The notes: generated from the sequence alone by a model not told the origin. DNA of 7,162 nt from UBA1479 sp963972065 (GCA_963972065.1 CAXAVJ010000129.1:1-7162), one strand, 5' to 3'; shown: positions 1 to 6,180, counted from the first letter of the stretch. Made by a program: numbers and translations.

Positions 1-414
1 TATTTCTTCGAATCGGATATGCTGATCCGCCTCAACATCGCCGGTGCCGTGGCCGAGGACGTGGCCATTCCCGCGCGGTACGGCGACGAGCAAAGCTCGC
101 TGCATATCCCGTCGATCATGCCCGTGTTCGTCTACCGGCTGATCCGCGGCATGGGAAAGCGCATTCTGTTCAAGTACTTCCTCTACGATTTTTCGCTGGG
201 GTCGTTCTACCTGACGGCGGGGACGGTGCTGACGGCCTTTGGCCTGATGTTCGGCGGTTACAAATGGTGGCTGTCGGCGCAGGGCGGCACGGCCGCGACC
301 ACAGGCACGGTGATGATTGCCGTATTGGCTCTGCTGCTCGGTGTGCAATTCCTGGTCCAGGCCATCAACTTCGACATCCAGACCGCGCCGAAGCGCCCCC
401 GCGACGGCGAGTAA
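1..414 (+). CDS. Family 2 glycosyltransferase, C-terminal part (5' truncated)
   Basis: The frame is open from base 1 and stops at TAA 412-414, so only the last 137 codons are present and the catalytic GT-A core lies upstream. The visible part starts YFFESDMLIRLN and continues with a VAIPARYGDEQSSL stretch. This matches the end of the catalytic domain of DPM1-like family 2 glycosyltransferases, which transfer sugars to polyprenyl phosphate or lipid acceptors at the cytoplasmic membrane face. Two hydrophobic segments follow, roughly bases 199-264 and 304-369, with a short charged tail (PKRPRDGE). They fit the two C-terminal membrane helices of this subgroup. Family assignment rests on remembered motif patterns; donor and acceptor cannot be read from this fragment. 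The next gene begins 95 bp downstream on the same strand, and I see no strong terminator between them (only a 5-bp CCATC/GATGG pairing with a long loop), so co-transcription is possible. Confidence 0.82.
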   Translation, partial: YFFESDMLIRLNIAGAVAEDVAIPARYGDEQSSLHIPSIMPVFVYRLIRGMGKRILFKYFLYDFSLGSFYLTAGTVLTAFGLMFGGYKWWLSAQGGTAATTGTVMIAVLALLLGVQFLVQAINFDIQTAPKRPRDGE

Positions 415-509
415 GGCTTTGCCATCCCCCCTCAAAACCCACTAAAAGATGGGAAATGCGCGCGCTGTCCCTATATTGGGGGGATCGCCCGCCCAACGCC
501 GGGAAGATC

Positions 510-2279
510 ATGACCGATAAGGCCCACGCAACACCGTCGCCACATACGCAGGAGCGCCCGTTCCGCGTGATGTTCGTGCATGCACCGGACCCGGTCTATT
601 CCAACACTCAGACCTACGGCGCCATTTTCATGCCCGTCTGGGCCTATACCCTGGCGGCGCATATCCCCGACGATCTGGACGTGGATCTGATGCTGCACGA
701 CACCCGGGTCCAGAAGGTCGACGACATTCCCGAGGCCGACCTTTACCTGTTCAGCGGCATCAACCAGGACGCTCCCTTCATGGAACAGATCCGTGCCCGG
801 TTGAAGGTCCGGTTCCCCAAGGCACGCTCCATCGTCGGCGGCCCGCTGGCCTGGTCCTTCGATCAGGCCGGCACCCTCGACCGGTTTGAGAATTTCGACC
901 ATGTGTTCATCGGCGACGGCGAGGCCTGCATCGCCCAGCTGATCCAGGACGTGCGCGACGGCCAGCCCATGGAACACTTCATCAAATCGCCCGGCCGGTT
1001 TGAAATCGCCAAGGCCAAGCCCATGCACCGGGGCCTGATGGACGCGACGATCTCGCGCTATTACGGCGCGGTGATCGAGGTTTCGCGCGGCTGCCCGTTC
1101 CTCTGCGAATTCTGCGACATCCGCATCATGGACGACAACAACCGGCCCCATAACAAGTCGGCCGATCTGATTGTCGAGGAACTGGACCATCTGTGCTCGC
1201 TCGGCGTGTCGCAGATTCTGTTCGCCTGCGATAATTTCATCGGCGAGCCGCGCTGGGCCGAGCTGGTGATCGACAAGATTCTCGAATGGAAAGCCCGCAC
1301 CGGCCACACGCCCTCGCTCTATACCTGGTTGACCATCAATCTGAACAACCATCCGGACCTGATGGACAAGATGCGCCGCGCCGGCTTCGACATGCTGTTC
1401 ATCGGCATTGAAAGCTTTTCCAAGAACTCGCTTCTGGAAACGGCCAAGGTGCAGAATTCGTCGACCGAGCTGACCCAGGTGGTGCGTGAAATCCAGTCGC
1501 GTGGCTTCATCATCGTCGGCGGCCTGATCTTCGGCTTCGATAGTGATGACGAGGACTGCTTCGACATCACGCTGAAGGGCCTGACCGACGCGGCCCTGCT
1601 GTCCGGCGATCCGTCACTGCTGACCGCCCTGCCGGGCACGCCCTTGTACCGCCGCATGAAGCTTTCCAAGCGGCTTCGCGACGTGCGTTTCGGGCTGGGC
1701 GGCTACAAGTACCAGACCAACATCAAATATCTTCTGCCCCGCCGGACCATGATCGACGGCTACAAGCATTTCGTCGACGTGTTCACGGACGGCGCCTATC
1801 AGTACGAACGGCTCAAGGCGTTTTTCGACCTGCAGGCCGAGGGCCATCACGTCCCCATCGAAGGCCAGGGCTTCGGCAACACGGGCCTTTTCCTCAAAAT
1901 GGTGTTCAAGAACTGGCGGGCCTTGCTGCAACTGACCCAACGCCTGACCCGGTTCTCCCTCAATCCGAAGCGGGTCTACTACGCGCTCAAGGGCTTCGGC
2001 ATGGCCTTCTCCCGGCGCAAGGACGTGCCCAACTGGTTCGGCTATTTCCAGTTCTGGCTGTTCGCCTGGACCAACGCGGCGCTCAAGTACCTGAACCTCA
2101 GCGACGCCGATTTCGACCTGGAAAGCGTGCCCGAAGGTTTCGACATCCACGACATCCTGCCCAAGGATTACGGCTCCACGGCAGCCGAGCCGATCCCCGC
2201 CGGCAAGATCAAGGCCCAGCTGCGCTCGACAACGACGCAGCTTGAATCCGTTATTGAACGCAAGGTGGGCGCAGCGTAG
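510..2279 (+). CDS. Cobalamin-binding-type radical SAM enzyme with DUF4070-like C-terminus (HpnP-like architecture)
   Basis: The protein has 589 residues from the ATG at 510. Residues 17-165 look like an N-terminal B12-binding-type Rossmann domain (RVMFVHAPDP, then IVGGPLAW and HVFIGDGEA), though I see no classical DxHxxG cobalamin motif. The radical SAM core follows: SRGCPFLCEFCDI places the [4Fe-4S] ligands at C195, C199 and C202, and FIGIES (297-302) is the conserved core strand. LPGTPL (374-379) and the TNIKYLLP...YKHF stretch match the DUF4070-type region of HpnP/HpnR-like enzymes. A hydrophobic aromatic patch near 509-530 may be a membrane contact. Such enzymes usually methylate or rearrange unactivated carbons, often in lipids or antibiotics; the substrate here is unknown. 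The start at 510 has a modest GGGA at 501-504. An in-frame ATG at 456 would add 18 residues but has no ribosome site, and frame-open codons further upstream overlap the glycosyltransferase. The upstream membrane glycosyltransferase hints at a lipid or envelope substrate. Confidence 0.88.
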   Translation: MTDKAHATPSPHTQERPFRVMFVHAPDPVYSNTQTYGAIFMPVWAYTLAAHIPDDLDVDLMLHDTRVQKVDDIPEADLYLFSGINQDAPFMEQIRARLKVRFPKARSIVGGPLAWSFDQAGTLDRFENFDHVFIGDGEACIAQLIQDVRDGQPMEHFIKSPGRFEIAKAKPMHRGLMDATISRYYGAVIEVSRGCPFLCEFCDIRIMDDNNRPHNKSADLIVEELDHLCSLGVSQILFACDNFIGEPRWAELVIDKILEWKARTGHTPSLYTWLTINLNNHPDLMDKMRRAGFDMLFIGIESFSKNSLLETAKVQNSSTELTQVVREIQSRGFIIVGGLIFGFDSDDEDCFDITLKGLTDAALLSGDPSLLTALPGTPLYRRMKLSKRLRDVRFGLGGYKYQTNIKYLLPRRTMIDGYKHFVDVFTDGAYQYERLKAFFDLQAEGHHVPIEGQGFGNTGLFLKMVFKNWRALLQLTQRLTRFSLNPKRVYYALKGFGMAFSRRKDVPNWFGYFQFWLFAWTNAALKYLNLSDADFDLESVPEGFDIHDILPKDYGSTAAEPIPAGKIKAQLRSTTTQLESVIERKVGAA

Positions 2280-2334
2280 CGGCCCTCCATTTTCCATCAT
2301 CACGCCGCGGGATGCCGTCGGCGCCTACCCAGGA

Positions 2335-2359
2335 GCGGACCGGCAGGGTCCGCGCCTTT
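2335..2359 (+). terminator. GC hairpin with weak T tract after the radical SAM gene
   Basis: GCGGACC (2335-2341) pairs exactly with GGTCCGC (2347-2353) around a 5-nt loop, followed by GCCTTTC. It sits 56 bp after the radical SAM stop and about 30 bp before the preferred start of the dehydrogenase. The shape fits a weak intrinsic terminator; with only three Ts it could instead be a leader hairpin of the next gene if transcription reads through. Confidence 0.5.
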
Positions 2360-2370
2360 CATCCATGCCC

Positions 2371-2376
2371 AAGGGA
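2371..2376 (+). promoter_or_regulatory. Ribosome binding site favouring the GTG start at 2383
   Basis: AAGGGA lies 6 nt before GTG 2383 and resembles the AAGGAG core. The in-frame ATG at 2365 has only CGCCTTTCATCC before it, with no purine-rich site, so the GTG is preferred even though ATG is the commoner codon. Confidence 0.45.
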
Positions 2377-2382
2377 ACGACC

Positions 2383-3324
2383 GTGAAGCCCATCATCCTG
2401 TTCAAACACGAAGCCCCCCGCCACCGCATCGATTTTGCGCCCGACTTCACCCTGCTGGATTTCGACCTCGCCGCCGGGACACCCGACGACGATGCCCGCA
2501 AGTCGGCCCGCATCATGGTGACTTCGGGCTTCATCGGCGTGACCCGCGCGGAAATGGACGCCCTGCCGGCGCTGGAGCTGATCTGCACCATCGGCACCGG
2601 GTACGAAAAAGTCGATCAGGCCGCCGCCCGGGAACGCGGCATCCGCATCACCCATGCGGCGGGCATGAACGCCCCCTCGGTCGCCGACCACGCCTTTGCC
2701 CTACTGCTGGCCATTGTGCGCAACATCCCCGTCTACGACGCCTCGGCCCGGGCCGGAAAATGGCGCGAGGACCTGCCCCAGCGCCCGATGGTCAACGGCA
2801 AGAAGATCGGCATCATCGGCATGGGCGCCATCGGCCAGGGCATCGCCCGGCGCGCCGAAGGCTTCGACATGGAGGTTTCCTACATGGCCCGGTCGGCCAA
2901 GGTGGACCTTCCCTGGCGCTATGTCGATAATGTCCGCGACCTGGCTCAGCATGTCGATTTCCTGATTTCCGCCGTGCCCGGCGGCCCCGCGACCCATCAC
3001 CTGATCGACCGCATCGTGCTGGAAGCATTGGGCAAGGACGGCTTCCTGATCAATGTCGGGCGCGGCAGCGTCGTCCATACGGATAATCTGATTACCGCCT
3101 TGCGGGACGGCGTGATCGCCGGGGCCGGCCTGGATGTGTTCGAGGACGAACCGGTGGTTCCCGAAGCGCTCTGCACCATGACCAACGTCGTCCTGACCCC
3201 CCATGTGGGCGGGGCGGCACCGGAGGTTCAAATCCTGGGCGTGAAGCTGATGCGCCGCAATATCGAGGCCTTCCTGGCCGGCAAGCCCCTGATCAGCCCG
3301 ATCCCGGAACTGTCCGAAGCTTAA
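2383..3324 (+). CDS. D-isomer-specific 2-hydroxyacid dehydrogenase (glyoxylate/hydroxypyruvate reductase-like)
   Basis: From GTG 2383 the protein has 313 residues, a normal length for the D-2-hydroxyacid dehydrogenase family; ATG 2365 would add six. These cytoplasmic enzymes interconvert 2-oxoacids and D-2-hydroxyacids with NAD(P)H. The nucleotide-binding loop is GMGAIG at 146-151 in the central Rossmann domain. The catalytic triad is complete: Arg227 in NVGRGS, Glu256 in the DVFEDEP motif and His274 in TPHVGG. The substrate domain is formed by both ends, as usual. Glyoxylate or hydroxypyruvate is the likeliest substrate class for this branch, but phosphoglycerate-like or other 2-oxoacids cannot be excluded. 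I did not identify a residue that settles NADH versus NADPH. The gene converges on the GntR regulator and shares its last 32 bp with that gene's 3' end. It is near, but not co-directional in one operon with, the isocitrate lyase-family gene, which suggests linked carboxylate metabolism. Confidence 0.87.
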   Translation: MKPIILFKHEAPRHRIDFAPDFTLLDFDLAAGTPDDDARKSARIMVTSGFIGVTRAEMDALPALELICTIGTGYEKVDQAAARERGIRITHAAGMNAPSVADHAFALLLAIVRNIPVYDASARAGKWREDLPQRPMVNGKKIGIIGMGAIGQGIARRAEGFDMEVSYMARSAKVDLPWRYVDNVRDLAQHVDFLISAVPGGPATHHLIDRIVLEALGKDGFLINVGRGSVVHTDNLITALRDGVIAGAGLDVFEDEPVVPEALCTMTNVVLTPHVGGAAPEVQILGVKLMRRNIEAFLAGKPLISPIPELSEA

Positions 3325-3976
3325 CCGGGGCGGCGGCCGTCCCGATCCGCAACTTGAAATTGGCAAGCGCGGCATGGACGTGGCTGAGCATGATGGCGGC
3401 CGCCAGATCGCTTTGGCCGCGCTCGATCGCCGTGGCCAGTTGGCGATGTTCGGCGAAACTGCGGTCGACATCGGCGCGGGCGAATTTCCTGTAGGATTGA
3501 ACGACGTTGTTCAATTCTATCAGGGACGTGGTGACGACCAGAAGCTGGCGTTGCCCCGATGCATCCAGCAGGACCTGATGAAACCGGTTATTGAGGGGCG
3601 CGATCTGGCCGAAGTCCGGCTCGCTCCGGTCGCCCAACGTTTCCATCCGCGCACATAGCTCGAACAGCTCGTCCAGGTGCTCCTGTTTGCGGTTCAGGGC
3701 CGCAAGGCGGGCACCCTGGGGTTCCAGCAGCGCGCGGATCTCGAGAATCTCGACCATCTCCGCATCGGCGTAGCCGCGCACGATGGCGCCGGCATGGGCC
3801 GTGAAGTCGATCAGCCGGTCATTGACCAGACGCTGCAGGGCGATGCGCACGGGCGTACGGCTGACACCGAACTGCGTCGCCAGTTCGCCTTCGCGCAGAC
3901 GATCGCCCACGGCGTACTCGCCGGCAAGAATGCCTTCGCGGATCTGTCGGTACACCCGATCACTTGACGTCGCCAT
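3293..3976 (-). CDS. GntR-family transcriptional regulator, FCD (FadR) subfamily
   Basis: The 227-residue protein has an N-terminal winged helix (about 5-68; VYRQIREGILAGEY, LATQFGVSRTPVRIALQRL), the classic GntR signature. A C-terminal all-helical FCD ligand domain (about 75-210) follows. FCD metal or ligand positions are visible as N130/H133 (LNNRFH), H177 (FAEH) and H199 (LSHVH). This subfamily usually binds small carboxylates and dissociates from DNA. The start ATG (complement of 3974-3976) has AGGGAG 7 nt upstream on the minus strand, a good ribosome site. The gene is divergent from the isocitrate lyase-family gene, and two matching palindromes lie in the shared promoter region, so autoregulation and control of the lyase are likely. 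The 3' end overlaps the dehydrogenase gene by 32 bp on the opposite strand, so its last residues (near TVPGSG) are encoded antisense to that gene. The ligand is not known; a substrate or product of the neighbouring enzymes is the natural guess. Confidence 0.9.
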   Translation of the reverse strand: MATSSDRVYRQIREGILAGEYAVGDRLREGELATQFGVSRTPVRIALQRLVNDRLIDFTAHAGAIVRGYADAEMVEILEIRALLEPQGARLAALNRKQEHLDELFELCARMETLGDRSEPDFGQIAPLNNRFHQVLLDASGQRQLLVVTTSLIELNNVVQSYRKFARADVDRSFAEHRQLATAIERGQSDLAAAIMLSHVHAALANFKLRIGTAAAPVKLRTVPGSG

Positions 3977-4032
3977 GCTGTCACTCCCTGGGCATCACGC
4001 CGGCAAACATACTGCCCCATACGATACGTCAC

Positions 4033-4095
4033 ATAGCCTTGTTCATTGTATGCAATATAGGCTAAAACAGCCTTTGAAACGGCAAAAATAGCCTT
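4033..4095 (+). repeat. Paired ATAGCCTT direct repeats in the divergent promoter region
   Basis: ATAGCCTT occurs at 4033-4040 and again at 4088-4095, each just before one of the two ATTG...CAAT palindromes (gaps of 4 and 1 bp). A related AGCCTTT lies at 4069-4075, and AGGCT (4059-4063) forms a small inverted repeat with AGCCT (4069-4073). The pattern looks like a duplicated operator unit that has since drifted. Confidence 0.5.
4045..4056. promoter_or_regulatory. Putative GntR operator 1
   Basis: ATTGTATGCAAT is a 12-bp inverted repeat with one mismatched pair (ATTG/CAAT arms). It closely matches operator 2, differing by one base. Read on the minus strand it contains TACAAT, a plausible -10 element for the GntR gene about 70 bp before its start codon, so binding here would give autorepression. 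Assignment to this regulator is inferred from location and symmetry. Confidence 0.6.
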
Positions 4096-4101
4096 TATTG
4101 C
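4074..4101 (+). promoter_or_regulatory. Candidate promoter of the lyase gene
   Basis: TTGAAA (4074-4079) is a reasonable -35 element. A 16-bp spacer leads to TATTGC (4096-4101), a weak -10 that overlaps operator 2. Transcription would start near 4108, leaving a leader of about 26 nt that contains the ribosome site. The region is clearly richer in A and T than its surroundings. The -10 match is poor, so confidence is limited. Confidence 0.35.
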
Positions 4102-4108
4102 ATGCAAT
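4097..4108. promoter_or_regulatory. Putative GntR operator 2 (perfect palindrome)
   Basis: ATTGCATGCAAT is a perfect 12-bp palindrome ending 25 bp before the lyase start codon. Its centre is 52 bp from that of operator 1, about five helical turns, so both sites would face the same side of the DNA. It overlaps the candidate -10 of the lyase promoter, as expected for a repressor site. Confidence 0.65.
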
Positions 4109-4117
4109 TATTCCACG

Positions 4118-4124
4118 AAGAGGA
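4118..4124 (+). promoter_or_regulatory. Ribosome binding site deciding the lyase start at 4134
   Basis: AAGAGGA lies 9 nt before ATG 4134. The earlier in-frame ATG at 4098 sits inside the operator palindrome and has no ribosome site, so the start at 4134 is chosen. Confidence 0.6.
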
Positions 4125-4133
4125 AATATTCGA

Positions 4134-4985
4134 ATGAAAAGCCTGTCCCAACGCCTGAAGCAGGATGAGATTCTGATCGCCCCCGGCGTGTTCGACATGA
4201 TTTCGGCGAAAGTCGCCGATTCCCTGGGGTTTGATGTCCTTTACATGACCGGCTACGGCGTCGTGGCCTCGCATCTGGGCCTGCCCGATGCCGGCATCGC
4301 GACCTATACTGACATGGTCAGCCGTGTGCGCCAGATCGCCGAAGGCACCAAGACGCCCCTGATCGCCGACGGCGACACCGGCTACGGCGGGCTGCTTAAC
4401 CTGGAACACACGGTGCGCGGCTATGAACGGGCCGGCGCCACGGCGATCCAGCTTGAAGACCAGGAATTCCCCAAGAAATGCGGCCACATGCTGGGCCGCA
4501 ACGTGGTGCCGCTGGACGACATGCTGGCCAAGATCCGCGTCGCCCGCGACACCCGCGACAGCGACGAATTCCTGATCATCGCGCGCACGGATTCCCGCAC
4601 CACCCTGGGCCTGGACGAAGCCCTGCGCCGCGCCGACGCCTTCGCCGAAGCGGGCGCCGATATCCTGTTCGTCGAATCCCCGGAAAGCGAAGAGGAAATG
4701 CGCACGATCTGCGAGCGCTTCGACCTGCCGTTGCTGGCCAACATGGTCGAAGGCGGCCGCACCCCGGTGCTCAGCCGCGACGAGTTGCAGTCCCTCGGCT
4801 ACAAGATCGCCCTGTTCCCCGGCAGCGGCTTCCTGGCCGCCGGTCAGGCCTTGAAGGCTGTCTACACCGACCTTAAGGAAACCGGCTCGACGGCCGGCTC
4901 GAAGGTCGACTTCTACCCGTTCGCGGAATTCAGCCAGCTCATGGGCTTCGGTCAAGTCTACGACTTCGAACAGAAATACAAGTGA
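4134..4985 (+). CDS. Isocitrate lyase/PEP mutase superfamily C-C lyase
   Basis: The 283-residue protein has the usual length of the short (beta/alpha)8-barrel members of this superfamily, such as methylisocitrate lyase, 2,3-dimethylmalate lyase and oxaloacetate decarboxylase. The metal site lies in ADGDTGYGG (D79, D81) and E108 of QLEDQEFP. The lyase signature KKCGH spans 114-118 with the catalytic Cys at 116. The Cys argues for a true C-C lyase rather than a phosphonate mutase, which lacks it. IARTDS and the ADILFVESPES strand complete the barrel. Products of such enzymes are typically pyruvate or glyoxylate plus a mono- or dicarboxylate; the exact substrate cannot be read here. It is divergent from a GntR/FCD regulator with two palindromic sites between them, so inducible expression by a carboxylate is likely. 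No prpC or prpD-like gene is present in the window, so a propionate methylcitrate role has no local support. A strong hairpin follows the stop. Confidence 0.87.
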   Translation: MKSLSQRLKQDEILIAPGVFDMISAKVADSLGFDVLYMTGYGVVASHLGLPDAGIATYTDMVSRVRQIAEGTKTPLIADGDTGYGGLLNLEHTVRGYERAGATAIQLEDQEFPKKCGHMLGRNVVPLDDMLAKIRVARDTRDSDEFLIIARTDSRTTLGLDEALRRADAFAEAGADILFVESPESEEEMRTICERFDLPLLANMVEGGRTPVLSRDELQSLGYKIALFPGSGFLAAGQALKAVYTDLKETGSTAGSKVDFYPFAEFSQLMGFGQVYDFEQKYK

Positions 4986-4990
4986 TCCCC

Positions 4991-5015
4991 CCGGGCCCGC
5001 GCCCTGCGGGCCCGG
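4991..5015 (+). terminator. Strong GC hairpin after the lyase gene
   Basis: CCGGGCCCGC (4991-5000) pairs perfectly with GCGGGCCCGG (5006-5015) around the loop GCCCT, starting 6 nt after the stop codon. No T tract follows on either strand, so it is a terminator-like or 3'-end-stabilising structure rather than a textbook intrinsic terminator. Confidence 0.55.
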
Positions 5016-5052
5016 CCCCCTGCCGGGTATTGGCCTTGACGGCCCAAAATTA

Positions 5053-5068
5053 ATCTTGACGTCAAGAT
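5053..5068. promoter_or_regulatory. Putative MarR operator (perfect 16-bp palindrome)
   Basis: ATCTTGACGTCAAGAT is a perfect palindrome 24 bp before the MarR start codon, a length and place typical of MarR dimer sites. A further half-site-like CTTGACG occurs at 5035-5041, exactly 21 bp (two turns) upstream of the same heptamer in the palindrome; its TTGACG could serve as a -35 element. I see no convincing -10 for either TTGACG copy. Binding would repress the MarR gene and the Mo-hydroxylase genes behind it. Confidence 0.72.
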
Positions 5069-5071
5069 AGT

Positions 5072-5093
5072 TGCCGGGAAAGACTGCCCGGCA
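5072..5093 (+). promoter_or_regulatory. Leader hairpin reaching the MarR start codon
   Basis: TGCCGGG (5072-5078) pairs with CCCGGCA (5087-5093) across an 8-nt loop. The last base of the stem is the A of the MarR ATG, and the loop holds the purine-rich AAAGA. If transcribed, it could dampen translation initiation. A third copy of TGCCGGG at 5021-5027 could form the same pairing. Confidence 0.35.
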
Positions 5094-5632
5094 TGGATCA
5101 CTCTTCAACCCTTCCCGAGGATCACGTCGAACGCATTCTCGCCGAATGGCGGCAGGAATATCCGAACCTGGCCACCGCGCCCATGGGCGTGGTCGGTCGC
5201 GTCCGTCGGCTCGGCACCTTCTTTCTGCGCGGGATGGAAGAAACCTGGGCCAAGTTCGACCTGAACGTGGCGGGGTTCGACGTGCTGTCGACCCTGCTCC
5301 GCGTCGGCCCGCCCTACAGCCTGTCACCGGGTGAATTGATCGCTTCGACCATGGTCACGTCGGGCACCATGACCCACCGCATCGACCAGTTGGAGCGGGC
5401 GGGATACGTCGTGCGCCGGGCCAATCGTGATGACGGCCGCAGCGTACGGATCGTCCTGACCGACCGAGGGCGGAAGCTGATCGAACGGGCCCTTGTCGCC
5501 CATGTGGAAACCCAGGCCCGCTTGATCGAGACCCTGACTCCGGCGGAGCAGGATACCCTCGCGGCCCTGCTGAAAAAGATGCTGGCCGAGTTCGAGGCGC
5601 CGAAATCCGACAAACGGGACCCGGAGCCATGA
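5093..5632 (+). CDS. MarR-family transcriptional regulator
   Basis: The 179-residue protein has the MarR layout: N-terminal dimer helices (about 10-55), a winged helix-turn-helix at 77-103 (SPGELIASTMVTSGTMTHRIDQL), the wing with DDGRSVRIVLTDRG at 113-126, and C-terminal dimer helices up to about 167. The extended N-terminus is within family variation. MarR proteins usually repress adjacent genes and release DNA on binding phenolic or other aromatic ligands. The perfect palindrome just upstream is the probable operator. The stop codon overlaps the start of the CoxG-like gene in an ATGA, so the regulator is the first gene of the Mo-hydroxylase operon and is probably made together with it under negative feedback. 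The ATG at 5093 is the first in-frame start that gives the full N-terminal helix; its ribosome site (GGGAAAG) is modest and lies partly in a hairpin. Confidence 0.9.
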   Translation: MDHSSTLPEDHVERILAEWRQEYPNLATAPMGVVGRVRRLGTFFLRGMEETWAKFDLNVAGFDVLSTLLRVGPPYSLSPGELIASTMVTSGTMTHRIDQLERAGYVVRRANRDDGRSVRIVLTDRGRKLIERALVAHVETQARLIETLTPAEQDTLAALLKKMLAEFEAPKSDKRDPEP

Positions 5633-6180
5633 TCATCGAGAACACCCTGGACCTCAGCCTTGCTCCCGACGACGCTTGGCGCACCCTGCTGAACATCCCC
5701 TATGTCGCGCCCTGCCTGCCGGGCACCACGCTGACGGCGGCGGTGGACGAGCGCACCTACGAAGGCATGGTGGAACTGAAGCTGGGGCCGGTCAGCCTGT
5801 CGTTCCGCGGCACGGCGGTGATCGAGGACGTGGACCCGGAGGCCATGAAGGTCCGTGTGTCGGCCAAGGGGCGGGAAGACCGGGGCCGCGGATCGGCCCA
5901 TGCCACGGTGACCTTCCAATTGCATCCAACGGGCGACGGCACCCGGGTCGAGGTCGTGACGGACCTGAACCTGGCCGGCAGCATCATCCAGTACGCGCGG
6001 GGTGCGGGCGTGGTGACCAAGACGGCGCAGCAGTTGGTCGATCAGTTCGCGGCGCGCCTGAGCAAGCGCATCGACAGCGGGGAAGAGCCGGACCCGGAGG
6101 CGATCAAGGTCGGGTCGCTTCTGTGGCAAGGGCTGACCGCGCGCTTCAAGGGCGGAAAGCAGGGCAAGCCCGACGCATGA
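5629..6180 (+). CDS. CoxG-like SRPBCC family protein
   Basis: The 183-residue protein matches the CoxG (carbon monoxide dehydrogenase subunit G) branch of the START/SRPBCC fold. Visible features are an N-terminal strand (MIIENTLDLSLAPDDAW), the family-typical CLPG at 29-32, KLGP at 51-54 and the GREDRGRGSA turn at 81-90. The C-terminal helix follows (about 120-150). Known CoxG of Oligotropha is reported to help tether the enzyme to the membrane; relatives accompany many Mo-hydroxylases without CO activity. Here the C-terminus is short and basic (RFKGGKQGKPDA) with no hydrophobic anchor, so any membrane contact would be electrostatic or absent. It overlaps the MarR gene by ATGA upstream and the FAD-subunit gene by ATGA downstream, indicating translational coupling. 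The role is inferred from family and context. Confidence 0.85.
   Translation: MIIENTLDLSLAPDDAWRTLLNIPYVAPCLPGTTLTAAVDERTYEGMVELKLGPVSLSFRGTAVIEDVDPEAMKVRVSAKGREDRGRGSAHATVTFQLHPTGDGTRVEVVTDLNLAGSIIQYARGAGVVTKTAQQLVDQFAARLSKRIDSGEEPDPEAIKVGSLLWQGLTARFKGGKQGKPDA

Noticed and set aside
472..477. TATATT as a -10 element for the radical SAM gene
   Set aside because: The position would suit the start at 510, but no -35 element is present at 16-18 bp spacing, so it is not listed as a promoter.
476..496. Imperfect palindrome between the glycosyltransferase and radical SAM genes (TTGGG...CCCAA arms)
   Set aside because: Interrupted by a G-G mismatch and made largely of G and C runs; too weak to call an operator or terminator.
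264..509. Upstream extension of the radical SAM frame
   Set aside because: It runs through the glycosyltransferase coding sequence in another frame, is low-complexity, and has no ribosome site; the family-like sequence starts after 510.
471..1352. Long minus-strand open frame (293 codons) opposite the radical SAM gene
   Set aside because: Its translation is a low-complexity mix rich in G, A, V, D and H with no family motif, as expected opposite a GC-rich gene; the plus strand carries clear catalytic motifs.
2253..2264. ATTGAACGCAAG, resembling the ATTG-N4-CAAT operator, about 120 bp before the dehydrogenase start
   Set aside because: It lies in the radical SAM coding sequence, one arm is imperfect and the centre does not match; probably chance.
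4095..5327. Minus-strand open frame of 410 codons spanning the lyase, the intergenic hairpin and the MarR start
   Set aside because: It crosses two well-supported plus-strand genes and their control region and shows no recognisable domain; a GC-driven shadow.
5676..6176. N-terminal extension of the FAD-subunit frame to a much earlier ATG
   Set aside because: The extra residues are arginine/glycine-rich and out of frame with the well-supported CoxG-like gene; the ATGA overlap at 6177 gives the normal subunit length.
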